Shown here: positions 49,462 through 59,314 of the stretch, one piece after another
How the letters are laid out: every line of letters starts with the position of its first letter
How positions within the stretch are numbered: position 1 is the first letter of the stretch
Source: Sphingobacteriaceae bacterium
GTDB taxonomy: Bacteria > Bacteroidota > Bacteroidia > Sphingobacteriales > Sphingobacteriaceae
Reading direction: 5' to 3'
Assembly (NCBI GenBank): GCA_903642215.1
Contig: CAHJWG010000008.1
Location: forward strand, 147,579 to 211,578
DNA: 64,000 nt
Notes under the pieces: model-generated
Databases searched by the model: none
What the model saw: the letters and a program-made list of their open reading frames with translations, nothing else
What the model was told of the DNA's origin: nothing
Position numbers and translations under genes: made by a program

Positions 49462-49649
49462 TGAAACGCTCTGCATTAATAAAACATTTAGAAAAAAACG
49501 GTTGTCAGTTATTAAGAGAAGGAGCAAATCATGCCATTTATCAAAACTCTCTTAACTTGAAGCAAACTGCTGTTGGCCGGCATCAGGAATTAGATAATCT
49601 GCTGTGTAAAAAAATATGTAAGCAGTTGGAAATTCCAAGTATTTCTTAA
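49461..49649 (+). CDS. HicA-like mRNA interferase toxin
   Basis: The protein has 62 residues. KRSALIKHLEKNGCQLLREGANHAIYQN contains the catalytic His of the double-stranded RNA-binding fold, and GRHQELDNLLCKKICKQLEI follows. It pairs with the preceding antitoxin. Confidence 0.9.
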   Translation: MKRSALIKHLEKNGCQLLREGANHAIYQNSLNLKQTAVGRHQELDNLLCKKICKQLEIPSIS

Positions 49650-49670
49650 TTTCAGCACTAAAACGAATTT

Positions 49671-50651
49671 ATGTCCGCATTATATCCCTTAAAATTCAAA
49701 ACCATCTTTAAAGATAAAATCTGGGGTGGCGAAAAAATAAAAACCGTTTTAAATAAAGATTTTTCTCCGTTGCCAAATTGCGGCGAAACTTGGGAAGTTT
49801 CCGGTGTAAAAGGAAACATTTCTGTTGTTGCAGAAGGTGAATTGGAAGGAAAAGCACTGACAGATTTACTGGAAGAATTTAAAGGTGATTTAGCCGGAAA
49901 CACGATTTACGAAAAGTTCGGAACAGAATTTCCGTTGCTGATTAAATTTATCGATGCCAATGATGATCTTTCCATTCAGGTTCACCCGGACGATGAATTA
50001 GGCCAAAAACGCCATAATTCTTTTGGTAAAACCGAAATGTGGTATGTAATGCAAGCGGATTCGGGTTCAACTTTAATTTCCGGCTTTAACCAAAAAGTGG
50101 ACGAAAAGATTTATGTTGATAAATTAGAAAGCGGCCATTTGATGGACATTCTTAACAAAGAAGATGTGGCACAAGGCGATATTTTCTTCCTACCGGCAGG
50201 CCGTGTACACACGATCGGGAAAGGTTTACTAATTGCCGAAATACAGCAAACCTCTGATATTACGTATCGCATTTACGATTTCGACCGTGTGGACGATCAG
50301 GGAAATAAACGCGAACTGCATACGGAAGAAGCTTTGGCTGCGCTGGATTATAAAGTTTATCCGGAGTATAAATCAATTTATCCTCATACTAAAAATGAAG
50401 CTGTTGAAGCAGTAACTTGTAAATATTTCACCACAAATGTTTTAAACTTTACGGAGGATACCAATCGTGATTACAGTAATTTAGATTCTTTCGTAATCCA
50501 TGTTTGTGTGGAAGGAAATTATGATTTAGCTTATGGAGAAGATAAAATTTCGGTTAAAAAAGGAGATTGTGTTTTGATCCCAAATATCATCAACAATGTT
50601 CAATTAACAACCGCCAACGGATTTAAAATCTTAGAAACTTACGTTGAATAA
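49671..50651 (+). CDS. manA: Class I mannose-6-phosphate isomerase
   Basis: This 326-residue zinc enzyme interconverts mannose-6-phosphate and fructose-6-phosphate. Metal ligands are seen in LSIQVHPDD (Gln, His), KTEMWYVMQ (Glu) and LPAGRVHTIGKGLLIAEIQQTSDITYRIYDFDR (His, active-site Arg). It is the short form of the family. Confidence 0.93.
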   Translation: MSALYPLKFKTIFKDKIWGGEKIKTVLNKDFSPLPNCGETWEVSGVKGNISVVAEGELEGKALTDLLEEFKGDLAGNTIYEKFGTEFPLLIKFIDANDDLSIQVHPDDELGQKRHNSFGKTEMWYVMQADSGSTLISGFNQKVDEKIYVDKLESGHLMDILNKEDVAQGDIFFLPAGRVHTIGKGLLIAEIQQTSDITYRIYDFDRVDDQGNKRELHTEEALAALDYKVYPEYKSIYPHTKNEAVEAVTCKYFTTNVLNFTEDTNRDYSNLDSFVIHVCVEGNYDLAYGEDKISVKKGDCVLIPNIINNVQLTTANGFKILETYVE

Positions 50652-50665
50652 ACTGAAATCTTACT

Positions 50666-50708
50666 CATAAAAGAAGCATCAGCGAAAATGACTGATGCTT
50701 CTTTTATC
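50666..50708. terminator. Bidirectional terminator made of two inverted dispersed motifs
   Basis: ATAAAAGAAGCATCAG and CTGATGCTTCTTTTAT form a perfect 16-bp stem around a 9-base loop between two convergent genes. Both arms are copies of the dispersed motif. Confidence 0.9.
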
Positions 50709-50727
50709 GGATAAAAATCTCAATTAA

Positions 50728-51609
50728 CTATTTTTCCAGCTTCACCTCAACTTGTCCGTCTTTCAGCCTGACTTCAAATTTTGGTTGCGGTTCTGTTGCT
50801 GGACCGGAAATTACACTTCCGTCTTTAAGCGAAAATTCTGATTGATGCCACGGACAAACCACGCTGCAATCGTCCTTTAATTCTCCGTCGCAAAGCGGGC
50901 CGCCTAAATGCGAACAGGTGTTAGCGATTGCAAAAATTTCACCGTTTTGCTTAACCAGCAAAATCGAAATTTCTCCGGCTTTGGCAGCTGTCATTTTATT
51001 TTCCACCAAATCTTTTTCGGGGAGAATCGCTACAAAATCTTCCGGATATTCCGCAGAAACCTGTGTATGATCAACGCCAACCTGCTCGCCATAAACTAAA
51101 TGCCCGCCTAAATAAGCCGCCAAACTTGTAACGCCGTAACCTAACATGGACAGTGCAATAGCTGTTCCGCGATCTTTTTTCTTTTTCCGAAGAACGTAAG
51201 AAGCTGTATAAAGTGCCGTTGCACCAAGATTGAGCATACCGTGCATCAAACCGATTTTTTGCTTCTTTTTTGTGGTGCCGCTCCAATCGGTTATGCCGGT
51301 TACCATCGAGCCGGCGGCACCTAAAAGTCCGATCACAATAGCTGCATCTGCACCTTTTGCATACTGTTTTTTGCCCAAAAGTTCCAGGCCATCCAGCACA
51401 GCCGCAGATGTCCACGATCCTATCGGCACATCCGTAATCAAAGGATGAAGCGGATGCCCGAGCCAAGTTCCGTGTAAAAAATTCTTGATTTTTGTACCGG
51501 CCTCGCCGCCTGCTTTAAAAGCATTAAGCACTACCGGCCTTAATTTTTCGCCGGCTTCCCCAAGCCATTCTTGTTTGGTTATTGCTGAAATCAATATATT
51601 ATCCTTCAT
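50728..51609 (-). CDS. Rieske 2Fe-2S protein with DUF2231 membrane domain
   Basis: The protein has 293 residues from ATG 51609. The N-terminal DUF2231 part has several hydrophobic helices and LHGTWLGHPLHPLITDVPIGSWTSAAVLD. The C-terminal Rieske domain has the ligands Cys-x-His in CSHLGGPL and Cys-x-x-His in CPWHQSEF. It probably moves electrons at the inner membrane; the partner is unknown. A dispersed-motif copy lies upstream. Confidence 0.9.
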   Translation of the reverse strand: MKDNILISAITKQEWLGEAGEKLRPVVLNAFKAGGEAGTKIKNFLHGTWLGHPLHPLITDVPIGSWTSAAVLDGLELLGKKQYAKGADAAIVIGLLGAAGSMVTGITDWSGTTKKKQKIGLMHGMLNLGATALYTASYVLRKKKKDRGTAIALSMLGYGVTSLAAYLGGHLVYGEQVGVDHTQVSAEYPEDFVAILPEKDLVENKMTAAKAGEISILLVKQNGEIFAIANTCSHLGGPLCDGELKDDCSVVCPWHQSEFSLKDGSVISGPATEPQPKFEVRLKDGQVEVKLEK

Positions 51610-51699
51610 AATTATCTTATTAAGAAAATATACAACCTTGAGCTGCTGCAAGTGTTTTGTTGCAAGCTAATTTGGAATGCTTCTTTTACCGGTTAAAAA

Positions 51700-52422
51700 T
51701 CAGGAACCGAAAACTTCAAACTTCTCCCAAAAACCATCTTTTGGCAGCGGCGCAAAAATATCAACCGGTTCTTTTTTTACAGGATGGATAAACTGCAACC
51801 TTCTGGCGTGTAAGCAAATGCTCTTTTTTAAACTTCCGCGCGGGTAACCGTATTTATTATCGCCAACAATCGGGCAACCCAAAGTAGAAAGCTGTACCCG
51901 GATTTGATGCGGCCGGCCGGTTATCGGGTCAACTTCTATCAAATAAAAACCGTTTAATTCGCCAATCAAATTATAATTTAACTCTGCGCGCTGGCTGCCT
52001 TTAACTTCCTGATTGTGCGGAGTAGTTATGTTTTTCTGTTGATTTTTGACTAACCAATGCACTAAATTCCCGCTTTCGGGAACAGGTTTTTGCCGAACAA
52101 CCGCCCAATAGGTTTTGTGCATATCACGGCTTTTAAACATTTCGTTAATGCGTTCTAAAGCTTTACTGGTTTTGGCAAACAAAATCACGCCGCTTACCGG
52201 CCGGTCCAAACGATGCACCACGCCCAAAAAAGCACCGTTCGGTTTGTTATATTTTTGGGCAATATATCTTTTTACTTTCTCATCCAGCGGCTCGTCTCCG
52301 GTTTCATCCACCTGTACAATATCACCGGCACGTTTATTTATGGCGATCAGGTGGTTATCCTCATACAAAATATCTTTTGCAGAAATGTCGGCTGGCGTTG
52401 GAATATATTGAGATTGGCGCAT
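51700..52422 (-). CDS. RluA-family rRNA pseudouridine synthase
   Basis: The protein has 240 residues from ATG 52422. The catalytic Asp is in GVVHRLDRPVSGVILFAKTSKAL. The C-terminal PITGRPHQIRVQLSTLGCPIVGDNKYGY is family-specific. No S4 domain is present, so it is nearer to the RluC/YjbO-like short forms; the exact target uridine is unknown. Confidence 0.92.
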   Translation of the reverse strand: MRQSQYIPTPADISAKDILYEDNHLIAINKRAGDIVQVDETGDEPLDEKVKRYIAQKYNKPNGAFLGVVHRLDRPVSGVILFAKTSKALERINEMFKSRDMHKTYWAVVRQKPVPESGNLVHWLVKNQQKNITTPHNQEVKGSQRAELNYNLIGELNGFYLIEVDPITGRPHQIRVQLSTLGCPIVGDNKYGYPRGSLKKSICLHARRLQFIHPVKKEPVDIFAPLPKDGFWEKFEVFGS

Positions 52423-52436
52423 GATGAATTTAGGTT

Positions 52437-52548
52437 GATAAAAGAAGCATTTTGTCATTTCGACCAAAGGGAGAAATCTTCCTCGAAGCGATTAGACTTT
52501 TGTTGTTGTAAGAAGATCCCTCCTATCGTCGGGATGACAATAGCAAAT
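52437..52548. repeat. Interspersed palindromic repeat with dispersed motif at its edge
   Basis: The element begins with an exact GATAAAAGAAGCAT (52437-52450). TGTCATTTCGACCAAAGGG and GAGAAATCTTC follow, and then the inverted counterpart (AAGATCCCTCC, GTCGGGATGACA). Related copies lie at 61265-61443. Confidence 0.85.
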
Positions 52549-53363
52549 CAATACTGCTCCTTTTCTCCCGGAAAATCTTTTGATTTTACATCCGCGATAT
52601 AGTTCTTTACAGCACCGCTCATCTCCTCGAACAAGTTTAAATACTGACGTAAAAACCTGGGTTTAAAACCTTTATTCAAACCTAACATATCGTGGATTAC
52701 TAAAACCTGACCGTCGCATTTCCCGCCGGCACCAATCCCGATGGTCGGGATAGCCAGGCTTTCGGTTACTTCCTGTGCTAATTTTGCGGGGATTTTTTCG
52801 AGCACCACACCAAAACAACCTGCTTCCTGCAAAGCCAAAGCATCGGTTTTCAATTTATTCGCTTCCGCTTCTTCTTTTGCCCGTACAGTATAAGTTCCGA
52901 ATTTATAAATTGATTGCGGCGTTAAACCCAAATGCCCCATCACCGGGATGCCGGCTGCTAAAATACGCGTAATGGATTCGACAATCTCCGTTCCGCCTTC
53001 CATTTTTACGGCATGTGCACCGGATTCCTTCATAATCCGAATCGAAGAATTTAAAGCTTCCTTAGAATTTCCCTGATAAGAGCCGAAAGGCAAATCGACC
53101 ACAACCAATGCTTTTTTTGCTGCACGGACAACAGATGAAGCATGATAAATCATCTGATCCAGCGTAATCGGCAAAGTAGTTTCGTGTCCGGCCATCACAT
53201 TGGAAGCCGAATCTCCAACCAAAATCACATCAATTCCGGCAGCTTCTACCACCGCAGCCATCGAAAAATCATAAGCGGTTAGCATGGCAATTTTCTCGCC
53301 GTTCCGTTTCATTTCCAACAATGTGCTGGTAGTTACCCGCTTAACTTCTTTATTTACAGACAT
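52548..53363 (-). CDS. panB: 3-methyl-2-oxobutanoate hydroxymethyltransferase
   Basis: PanB (271 residues) makes ketopantoate for pantothenate synthesis. [45 protein letters not shown] holds the metal Asp residues, and [30 protein letters not shown] and [22 protein letters not shown] follow, all at expected positions. Full length. Confidence 0.97.
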   Translation of the reverse strand: MSVNKEVKRVTTSTLLEMKRNGEKIAMLTAYDFSMAAVVEAAGIDVILVGDSASNVMAGHETTLPITLDQMIYHASSVVRAAKKALVVVDLPFGSYQGNSKEALNSSIRIMKESGAHAVKMEGGTEIVESITRILAAGIPVMGHLGLTPQSIYKFGTYTVRAKEEAEANKLKTDALALQEAGCFGVVLEKIPAKLAQEVTESLAIPTIGIGAGGKCDGQVLVIHDMLGLNKGFKPRFLRQYLNLFEEMSGAVKNYIADVKSKDFPGEKEQY

Positions 53364-53570
53364 GTTATCCTGTTTTTACTAAATTTTTATAAAGCCGTAA
53401 ATGTAGAATAACCGATTGTAAAATCATCAGAATGCACTTCTAAAATCAGCAGGAAAATTTACCTTTGTCTCCTGTGAACCCAGAAGTTGTATCTTTCTTT
53501 TTTCCTGCACGTTTCACATTTGGTTTTCCTTTGGAGAATACTTCTTTTATCCACCTTTTTTTAAATCAAC

Positions 53571-54683
53571 ATGACTAACTTCACCAAACTTCCGGCAGTT
53601 TTGTTACTGGCCGACGGAACGGTTTATCACGGAAAAGCTGCCGGAAAAATCGGTACCACAACAGGCGAAATCTGCTTTAATACCGGCATGACGGGTTATC
53701 AGGAAATTTTTACCGATCCTTCTTACTTCGGGCAAATTATGGTTACGACCAACGCGCATATCGGCAATTATGGCATCCATCATGATGAAACCGAATCCGG
53801 GCAAATACAGATTGCCGGCCTGGTTTGCAAGAATTACAACATCCAATACAGCCGGAAAGAAGCGGATTTATCCATCCAGGATTACTTTCAGGAACAAAAC
53901 ATTGTTTCCATTTCGGATATTGATACGCGCGAACTGGTGCGCCACATTCGGGATAAAGGTGCCATGAACGCCATTATTTCTTCGGAGGTTTTGGATTTGG
54001 AGGAATTAAAAGTAAGGCTAAAAGAAGTACCGTCGATGGACGGGTTAGAACTTTCATCACAGGTTTCTACTAATGAAACGTATGATATCGGCGATGAAAA
54101 TTCTGCTTATCGTGTTGCCGTTTTGGATTTGGGCGTGAAGAAAAACATCCTGCGCAATTTTTCTGAGCGTGGCGTTTTTACCCGTGTTTTCCCTTCTTAT
54201 ACCACATTTGAAGAAATGCAGGAATTTAGTCCGGATGGTTATTTTATCTCCAACGGTCCCGGCGACCCGGCGGCAATGGATTACGCCATCAACACGGTAA
54301 AAAAGGTTTTGGAAGCCGATAAACCGATGTTTGGTATCTGTTTAGGTCATCAGCTTTTAGCTTTGGCAAACGATATTCCGACCGAAAAAATGTTTAACGG
54401 ACATCGTGGTATCAATCACCCCGTAAAAAATATCATTAAAGATCATTGTGAAGTAACTTCCCAAAATCATGGTTTTGGTGTGGTGCAGGATGCAGTTAGA
54501 AACTCTGACAAGGTAGAAATTACACACATCAACCTCAACGATCAATCGATTGAAGGCATCCGTGTAAAAGGCAAAAACGCATTTTCGGTACAATATCACC
54601 CGGAAGCTTCTCCCGGTCCGCACGATTCGAGGTATTTGTTTGATGATTTTGTGGAGATGATGGGGAAAAAGTCGGAAAGTTAA
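53571..54683 (+). CDS. carA: Carbamoyl-phosphate synthase small subunit
   Basis: This glutaminase subunit (370 residues) feeds ammonia to CarB for pyrimidine and arginine synthesis. The N-terminal domain begins KLPAVLLLADGTVYHGKAAGKIGTTTGEICFNTGMTGYQEIFTDPSY. The class I amidotransferase triad is visible: Cys in MFGICLGHQLLAL (near residue 257), and His and Glu in VQYHPEASPGPHDS. carB is not adjacent. Confidence 0.97.
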   Translation: MTNFTKLPAVLLLADGTVYHGKAAGKIGTTTGEICFNTGMTGYQEIFTDPSYFGQIMVTTNAHIGNYGIHHDETESGQIQIAGLVCKNYNIQYSRKEADLSIQDYFQEQNIVSISDIDTRELVRHIRDKGAMNAIISSEVLDLEELKVRLKEVPSMDGLELSSQVSTNETYDIGDENSAYRVAVLDLGVKKNILRNFSERGVFTRVFPSYTTFEEMQEFSPDGYFISNGPGDPAAMDYAINTVKKVLEADKPMFGICLGHQLLALANDIPTEKMFNGHRGINHPVKNIIKDHCEVTSQNHGFGVVQDAVRNSDKVEITHINLNDQSIEGIRVKGKNAFSVQYHPEASPGPHDSRYLFDDFVEMMGKKSES

Positions 54684-54919
54684 GAGAGTCGGAAAAGTCC
54701 GAAAGACGGGAAGTTCAAATAAAATTAAAGCTGTTGTAAAAGGCGGCTTTTTTTGTGAATGCTGTTTTTATCGGGTAAAATTGGGATCAATTAAAAACCT
54801 AAGTCTAAAAGACCAGATCACAAGCCTGACTAACAAGACGAGATAGAAAAAACTAAAAAATTGTTTTATGCAGTAATTTTATAATTTTGGATGTCCCATA
54901 ACAAATAAAACCACATATC
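54684..54919. other. Intergenic region
   Basis: It contains a variant of the dispersed motif (54759-54772, minus-strand GATAAAAACAGCAT) and little else. Confidence 0.5.
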
Positions 54920-56158
54920 ATGAAAAAGCTTTTCCTTTCCGTGTGCATTTGTTTAATTGCCTTTGTAACACAGGCACAACAACAGCCAAAAGAAATAGTG
55001 GACTTCAATACATATACCAATAACATTGAAAAACAAAGACAGGATGCTCAAAAAATAAAAAACTATCCAGTTGCTGAAAAAGTGACACGGGAATGGATAG
55101 GTAAATACGATGTGTCATCCGCTACCGTGCAAAAAAAGTTTATGAACTACCAGCAGGTGATGTATTATAACTTGGCCTGCTATGTTAACTTGCAAGACAG
55201 GAGGAACGAAGCCTTAAGCGACCTCGAAAAATCCATAAGTCTTGGTTATGCCAATTACTATGATACAAAAGTAGATACCGATCTTGAAAGTTTACATAAC
55301 AATCCTCGATTTAAAGCTGCATTGGAAAAACTCCGTAAATGTGGTGATATGAATTATATCCTCCAGCAATCAGGCCCTTACAACCTGCAAACCAACAATA
55401 ATTTACCCAGTTTTACCTATCAGTCGGCTGACGTACCTCAACTGGTAACGCTCAAAAATAAATTCAATCTTGATTCTATAAGCGGCAATGGCGATGAGAT
55501 AAGCAAATTTAAAAATCTACTTTTGTGGGTGCATAACACCGTGCGTCATGATGGGAATTCTGCTAATCCCGATTCAAAAAACGCAGTGAATATTATTGAA
55601 ATCTGTAAAAAAGAAAACAGGGGCGTTAATTGCCGTATGATGGCCACCATATTGCGGGATGTTTACCAAGCCGAAGGATACCCTACCCGCGTGGTAACCT
55701 GTATGCCCAAAGATTCCTTGGATACCGATTGCCATGTAATTACAGTGGTTTGGTCAAAAACCCTAAATAAATGGGTTTGGATGGATCCTACTTTTAACGC
55801 TTATGTAACCGATGCCAAAGGCAATTTGCTCAACATTGAAGAAGTAAGGGAACGCCTGGTAAAAGGTGGGAATGATTTACTACTAAACCAAAATGCCAAC
55901 CGGAATAACCAAAATAAAGAAACTAAGGAAGAATACCTGGATTATTACATGTCTAAAAATCTGTACTGGCTGTATTGCGCAACTAAAAGCGAGTGGGATA
56001 TCGAAACTGACAAACCTGGCAAACCTGCAGTAGAATATGTTAACCTTTTTTCGGGTACTTTTACTACTCAGCATATTTCCGGTGGTTCGGTAAAAAAAAC
56101 CAAACGTTTTGTAACTTATAACTCGGTTTACTTCTGGCAAAAGCCAGATAACATTTAA
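54920..56158 (+). CDS. Exported TPR/transglutaminase-like protein
   Basis: The protein has 412 residues. A signal peptide (MKKLFLSVCICLIAFVTQAQ) is followed by a TPR-like stretch (YYNLACYVNLQDRRNEALSDLEKSISLGYANYY). The transglutaminase-like core has Cys in ENRGVNCRMMATILRDVYQAEGYPTRVV (near residue 238), His in DTDCHVITVVWS and Asp in WVWMDPTFNAY. It may act as a periplasmic peptidase or scaffold; the substrate is unknown. Confidence 0.82.
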   Translation: MKKLFLSVCICLIAFVTQAQQQPKEIVDFNTYTNNIEKQRQDAQKIKNYPVAEKVTREWIGKYDVSSATVQKKFMNYQQVMYYNLACYVNLQDRRNEALSDLEKSISLGYANYYDTKVDTDLESLHNNPRFKAALEKLRKCGDMNYILQQSGPYNLQTNNNLPSFTYQSADVPQLVTLKNKFNLDSISGNGDEISKFKNLLLWVHNTVRHDGNSANPDSKNAVNIIEICKKENRGVNCRMMATILRDVYQAEGYPTRVVTCMPKDSLDTDCHVITVVWSKTLNKWVWMDPTFNAYVTDAKGNLLNIEEVRERLVKGGNDLLLNQNANRNNQNKETKEEYLDYYMSKNLYWLYCATKSEWDIETDKPGKPAVEYVNLFSGTFTTQHISGGSVKKTKRFVTYNSVYFWQKPDNI

Positions 56159-56308
56159 AAAGTTAAAGTTAAACTTTGCTATTTTCTGTTGGACGGAATT
56201 TGTACTCCCGTCCTTTAAGCTAAAGATTTATAATCTTTAAAATAACAATTATATTAACCTTCTCTAATAATCCACTCACATAAACTTCCAACTTTTACCC
56301 CATAAAAA

Positions 56309-56344
56309 AAGCATCAGCTATAAAATCCTGATGCTTCTTTTATC
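56309..56344. terminator. Bidirectional terminator with a dispersed motif
   Basis: AAGCATCAG and CTGATGCTT form the stem between convergent genes. The right arm continues into an exact GATAAAAGAAGCAT on the minus strand. Confidence 0.85.
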
Positions 56345-56358
56345 AACTTAAAATCTTC

Positions 56359-57510
56359 TTACTTCTTCACAGAAAACTTATAAGAAGTAACCGAATTAAA
56401 AGTTTCCCCAGGTTTTAAAGTAGTTGTTGGAAACTGTGGCTGGTTTGGCGAATCCGGGAAATGCTGCGTTTCCAAACATATAGCGGTGCGTTTTTCGTAC
56501 GGACTTCCGCTTTTGCCTTTATCGCCGCCTTCCATAAAGTTACCTCCATAAAACTGGATGCCCGGCTGGTCTGTGTAAACCTGCATTTCAATGCCGCTTT
56601 TATCGCCCACAACTGTGGCTGCCAAATGCTGGCCTTTATCTTTTGCATCCAGCACAAAATTATGATCGTAACCTTTGCCGTATTCCAATTGCTGGTTCTT
56701 CACTTCAATCCGCGAACCGATGGTTGTTGGTTTGGTAAAATCCAATGGTGTCCCGGCAACAGGTTCTATTTTTCCGGTCGGGATTAAGGTCGAATCCACC
56801 GGCGTATAATTACTGGCATTCAGTTGCAAAATATGGTTATTGACCGTTCCGCCATCACTATTTAAATTAAAATACGAATGGTTGGTGAGGTTTAAAATCG
56901 TTGCTTTATCGGTAGTGGCTTTGTAGGTAATTTCCAAAGCATTATCATCCGTTAAAGTATAAGTAACGTTAACATTCAAGTTTCCGGGATAACCTTCTTC
57001 CATATCTTTGGCTAGATAATGCAGCTCCAAACTGTTTGGCGTAGTTTTTACCACATCCCAAACCACGGTGCTAAAACCTTTTGGCCCGCCGTGCAGCGCA
57101 TTTGGTGCATTATTAATGGCCAGGCTATAACTTTTTCCGTCCAGCTTAAATTTCCCTTTAGCAATCCGGTTACCGTAACGGCCAATCAAAGAGCCAAAGT
57201 AAGCACCGTTTTTAGTGTATTGCTGGTAATCTTTCAAACTATTATAACCTAAAACAACATCAACCATTTTCCCGCTGCTATCCGGCACAAACAAACTAAC
57301 CAGCTTGCCGCCAAAATTAGTAATTGCTGCTTTTAGCCCGTTTTTATTGCTGAGCGTGAAAAGCTGAACGGGTTTGCCGTTAACAGTTTCTTTAAAATTA
57401 TTCGGGTTTGGGAGGGTTGTTTCATTCATAGCTTTTTTAGTTGATTGCTGGCAGCTGGTTAAACAAAATAAAACTGCGGCCGGCAGGATAAATTTTTTTA
57501 AGGTGTTCAT
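56359..57510 (-). CDS. galM: Aldose 1-epimerase lipoprotein (galactose mutarotase)
   Basis: The protein has 383 residues from ATG 57510. The N-terminus FILPAAVLFCLTSCQQS is a lipoprotein signal. Mutarotase residues are in IGRYGNRIAKG, NNAPNALHGGPKGFSTVVWD (His), LTNHSYFNLNSDGG (His), YDHNFVLDA (Asp) and ETQHFPDSPNQPQFP (Glu). It interconverts alpha and beta sugars in the periplasm. Confidence 0.94.
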   Translation of the reverse strand: MNTLKKFILPAAVLFCLTSCQQSTKKAMNETTLPNPNNFKETVNGKPVQLFTLSNKNGLKAAITNFGGKLVSLFVPDSSGKMVDVVLGYNSLKDYQQYTKNGAYFGSLIGRYGNRIAKGKFKLDGKSYSLAINNAPNALHGGPKGFSTVVWDVVKTTPNSLELHYLAKDMEEGYPGNLNVNVTYTLTDDNALEITYKATTDKATILNLTNHSYFNLNSDGGTVNNHILQLNASNYTPVDSTLIPTGKIEPVAGTPLDFTKPTTIGSRIEVKNQQLEYGKGYDHNFVLDAKDKGQHLAATVVGDKSGIEMQVYTDQPGIQFYGGNFMEGGDKGKSGSPYEKRTAICLETQHFPDSPNQPQFPTTTLKPGETFNSVTSYKFSVKK

Positions 57511-57846
57511 CGGTTTAAATTTTGGTTGAAGTAAACATATAATTTTATCTGCATAAAATTTACGTTTTACAGAAGTAATTACTGCGAGCCTGATGATTTT
57601 TTCAAAGCTTCTCAACAATCGTAAGAAGCTTTAAAAAAATAGCACTTGTAATATTTAAACCTTAACATTAAGTTTAAACAAGTTTTTTTAGTGCTAAAAG
57701 AAGCATTAAAAGTAATTAGGATGATAATGCCTGGCTTTTTTCTCGGCATTTCAAATTGAAAGTACAGGTTGATCAAAAATCAATGCTGCTTTTTCAAAAT
57801 TATTATTTAGTATTAAGATATCAGTTCTAAAATTTTTCAATAAATC
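57511..57846. other. Intergenic region between divergent genes
   Basis: This holds upstream regions for the epimerase and the ATP-grasp genes, with one near-copy of the dispersed motif at 57693-57706. No frame. Confidence 0.5.
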
Positions 57847-59295
57847 ATGGATTCATCCTTTCTTTTAAACCAATATCCGTTAAATCCAGAAGTTTGGGAT
57901 GAAATGTGCAGCGAAGGCAGCGTAAGAATGCCTTACAGCAAGGTTTACGAATTTTTAAATCAGATCAGCAACGAAGATTTAACCCGGAAAGAGGAAATGG
58001 CGCGCCGGTTATTTATGAATCAGGGCATCACTTTTACGGTTTATTCCAGCGGAGAAGGCATCGAAAAGATTTTTCCGTTTGATGTGATTCCGCGCATCAT
58101 TACTTCTGCCGAGTGGGAGTTTATCGAATCAGGAATTAAACAAAGGCTAAAAGCACTTAACCTTTTTTTGAAAGATATTTATCACCAACAGTTTATTTTG
58201 AAGGACGGAATTATGCCGGTAGAAATGATTTATTCCTGTCCGCATTACCTGCGCGAAATGCACGAATTAAACGTACCGCACGATATTTATGTACACATCG
58301 CCGGTATCGATATTATCCGCGATGCCGACGGCCAGTTTTACGTGCTGGAAGATAACCTGCGTACACCTTCCGGCGTTTCTTACATGCTGGAAAACCGGGA
58401 AATTACCAAACGGATTTTCCCGGATTTATTGCCGCAAAACAATGTGCGCACAGTAATGCAGTATCCGCAGCTGCTGTATAAAAACCTGGCTTCGCTATCG
58501 CCGCGGCATATTTCTAACCCGAATATTGTGTTGCTCACGCCTGGGATTTATAATTCCGCTTATTTTGAGCATACTACTTTAGCCCGTTTAATGGGAATTG
58601 AATTGGTGGAAGGCCGTGATTTGGTTGTGCATAACCATCGGGTTTATACCAAAACAACCGGCGGTTTACAGCAGGTTGATGTTATTTACCGCAGGGTTGA
58701 CGATGAGTTTTTGGACCCCTTGGTTTTTAACCCAAGCGGTTTGCTGGGCGTTGCCGGGCTAATGTCGGCCTACCGGAAAGGGAATGTTGCCATTGTAAAC
58801 GCACCCGGAAACGGTGTTGCGGATGATAAGGCGGTTTACATCCACGTGCCGGCAATGATTAAATATTACTTGAACGAAGAACCGATTTTAAAAAACGTGC
58901 CTACTTATCAACTGAACAATGCGGATGAAAGACAGTACGTTTTTGATAATATGGCCAAAATGGTGATCAAAAAAACCAATGAATCCGGCGGTTACGGTAT
59001 GCTGATCGGCAGCGCGGCAAGCGGGCAGGAAATGGAAGATTTTAAAGCGGCAATTTTACAAAACCCAAGAGATTTTATCGCACAGCCAATCATCAGCTTA
59101 TCCTCCGCGCCTTGTTATTTAAACGGTAGGCTACAGCCGCGGCGCATTGATTTACGTCCGTTTGCACTTTGCGGCCCGAATGGTATCGAAATTGTACCCG
59201 GCGGTTTAACCCGTGTTGCTTTACGCGAAGGCTCGCTGGTGGTAAATTCTTCCCAGGGCGGCGGAAGCAAAGACACCTGGATATTAAGTAAATAA
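57847..59295 (+). CDS. Circularly permuted ATP-grasp protein
   Basis: This 482-residue ATP-grasp type 2 protein (DUF404/DUF407) contains FYVLEDNLRTPSGVSYMLENREITKRIFPDL, EGRDLVVHNHRVYTKTTGGLQQVDVIYRRVDDEFLDPL and KTNESGGYGMLIGSAAS. These enzymes are predicted peptide or amide ligases. It starts a three-gene cluster with an alpha-E protein and a transglutaminase-like protein, found together in many bacteria and thought to make or modify a peptide; the product is unknown. Confidence 0.94.
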   Translation: MDSSFLLNQYPLNPEVWDEMCSEGSVRMPYSKVYEFLNQISNEDLTRKEEMARRLFMNQGITFTVYSSGEGIEKIFPFDVIPRIITSAEWEFIESGIKQRLKALNLFLKDIYHQQFILKDGIMPVEMIYSCPHYLREMHELNVPHDIYVHIAGIDIIRDADGQFYVLEDNLRTPSGVSYMLENREITKRIFPDLLPQNNVRTVMQYPQLLYKNLASLSPRHISNPNIVLLTPGIYNSAYFEHTTLARLMGIELVEGRDLVVHNHRVYTKTTGGLQQVDVIYRRVDDEFLDPLVFNPSGLLGVAGLMSAYRKGNVAIVNAPGNGVADDKAVYIHVPAMIKYYLNEEPILKNVPTYQLNNADERQYVFDNMAKMVIKKTNESGGYGMLIGSAASGQEMEDFKAAILQNPRDFIAQPIISLSSAPCYLNGRLQPRRIDLRPFALCGPNGIEIVPGGLTRVALREGSLVVNSSQGGGSKDTWILSK

Positions 59296-59314
59296 CTCAT
59301 TTTTTTAGATCAAT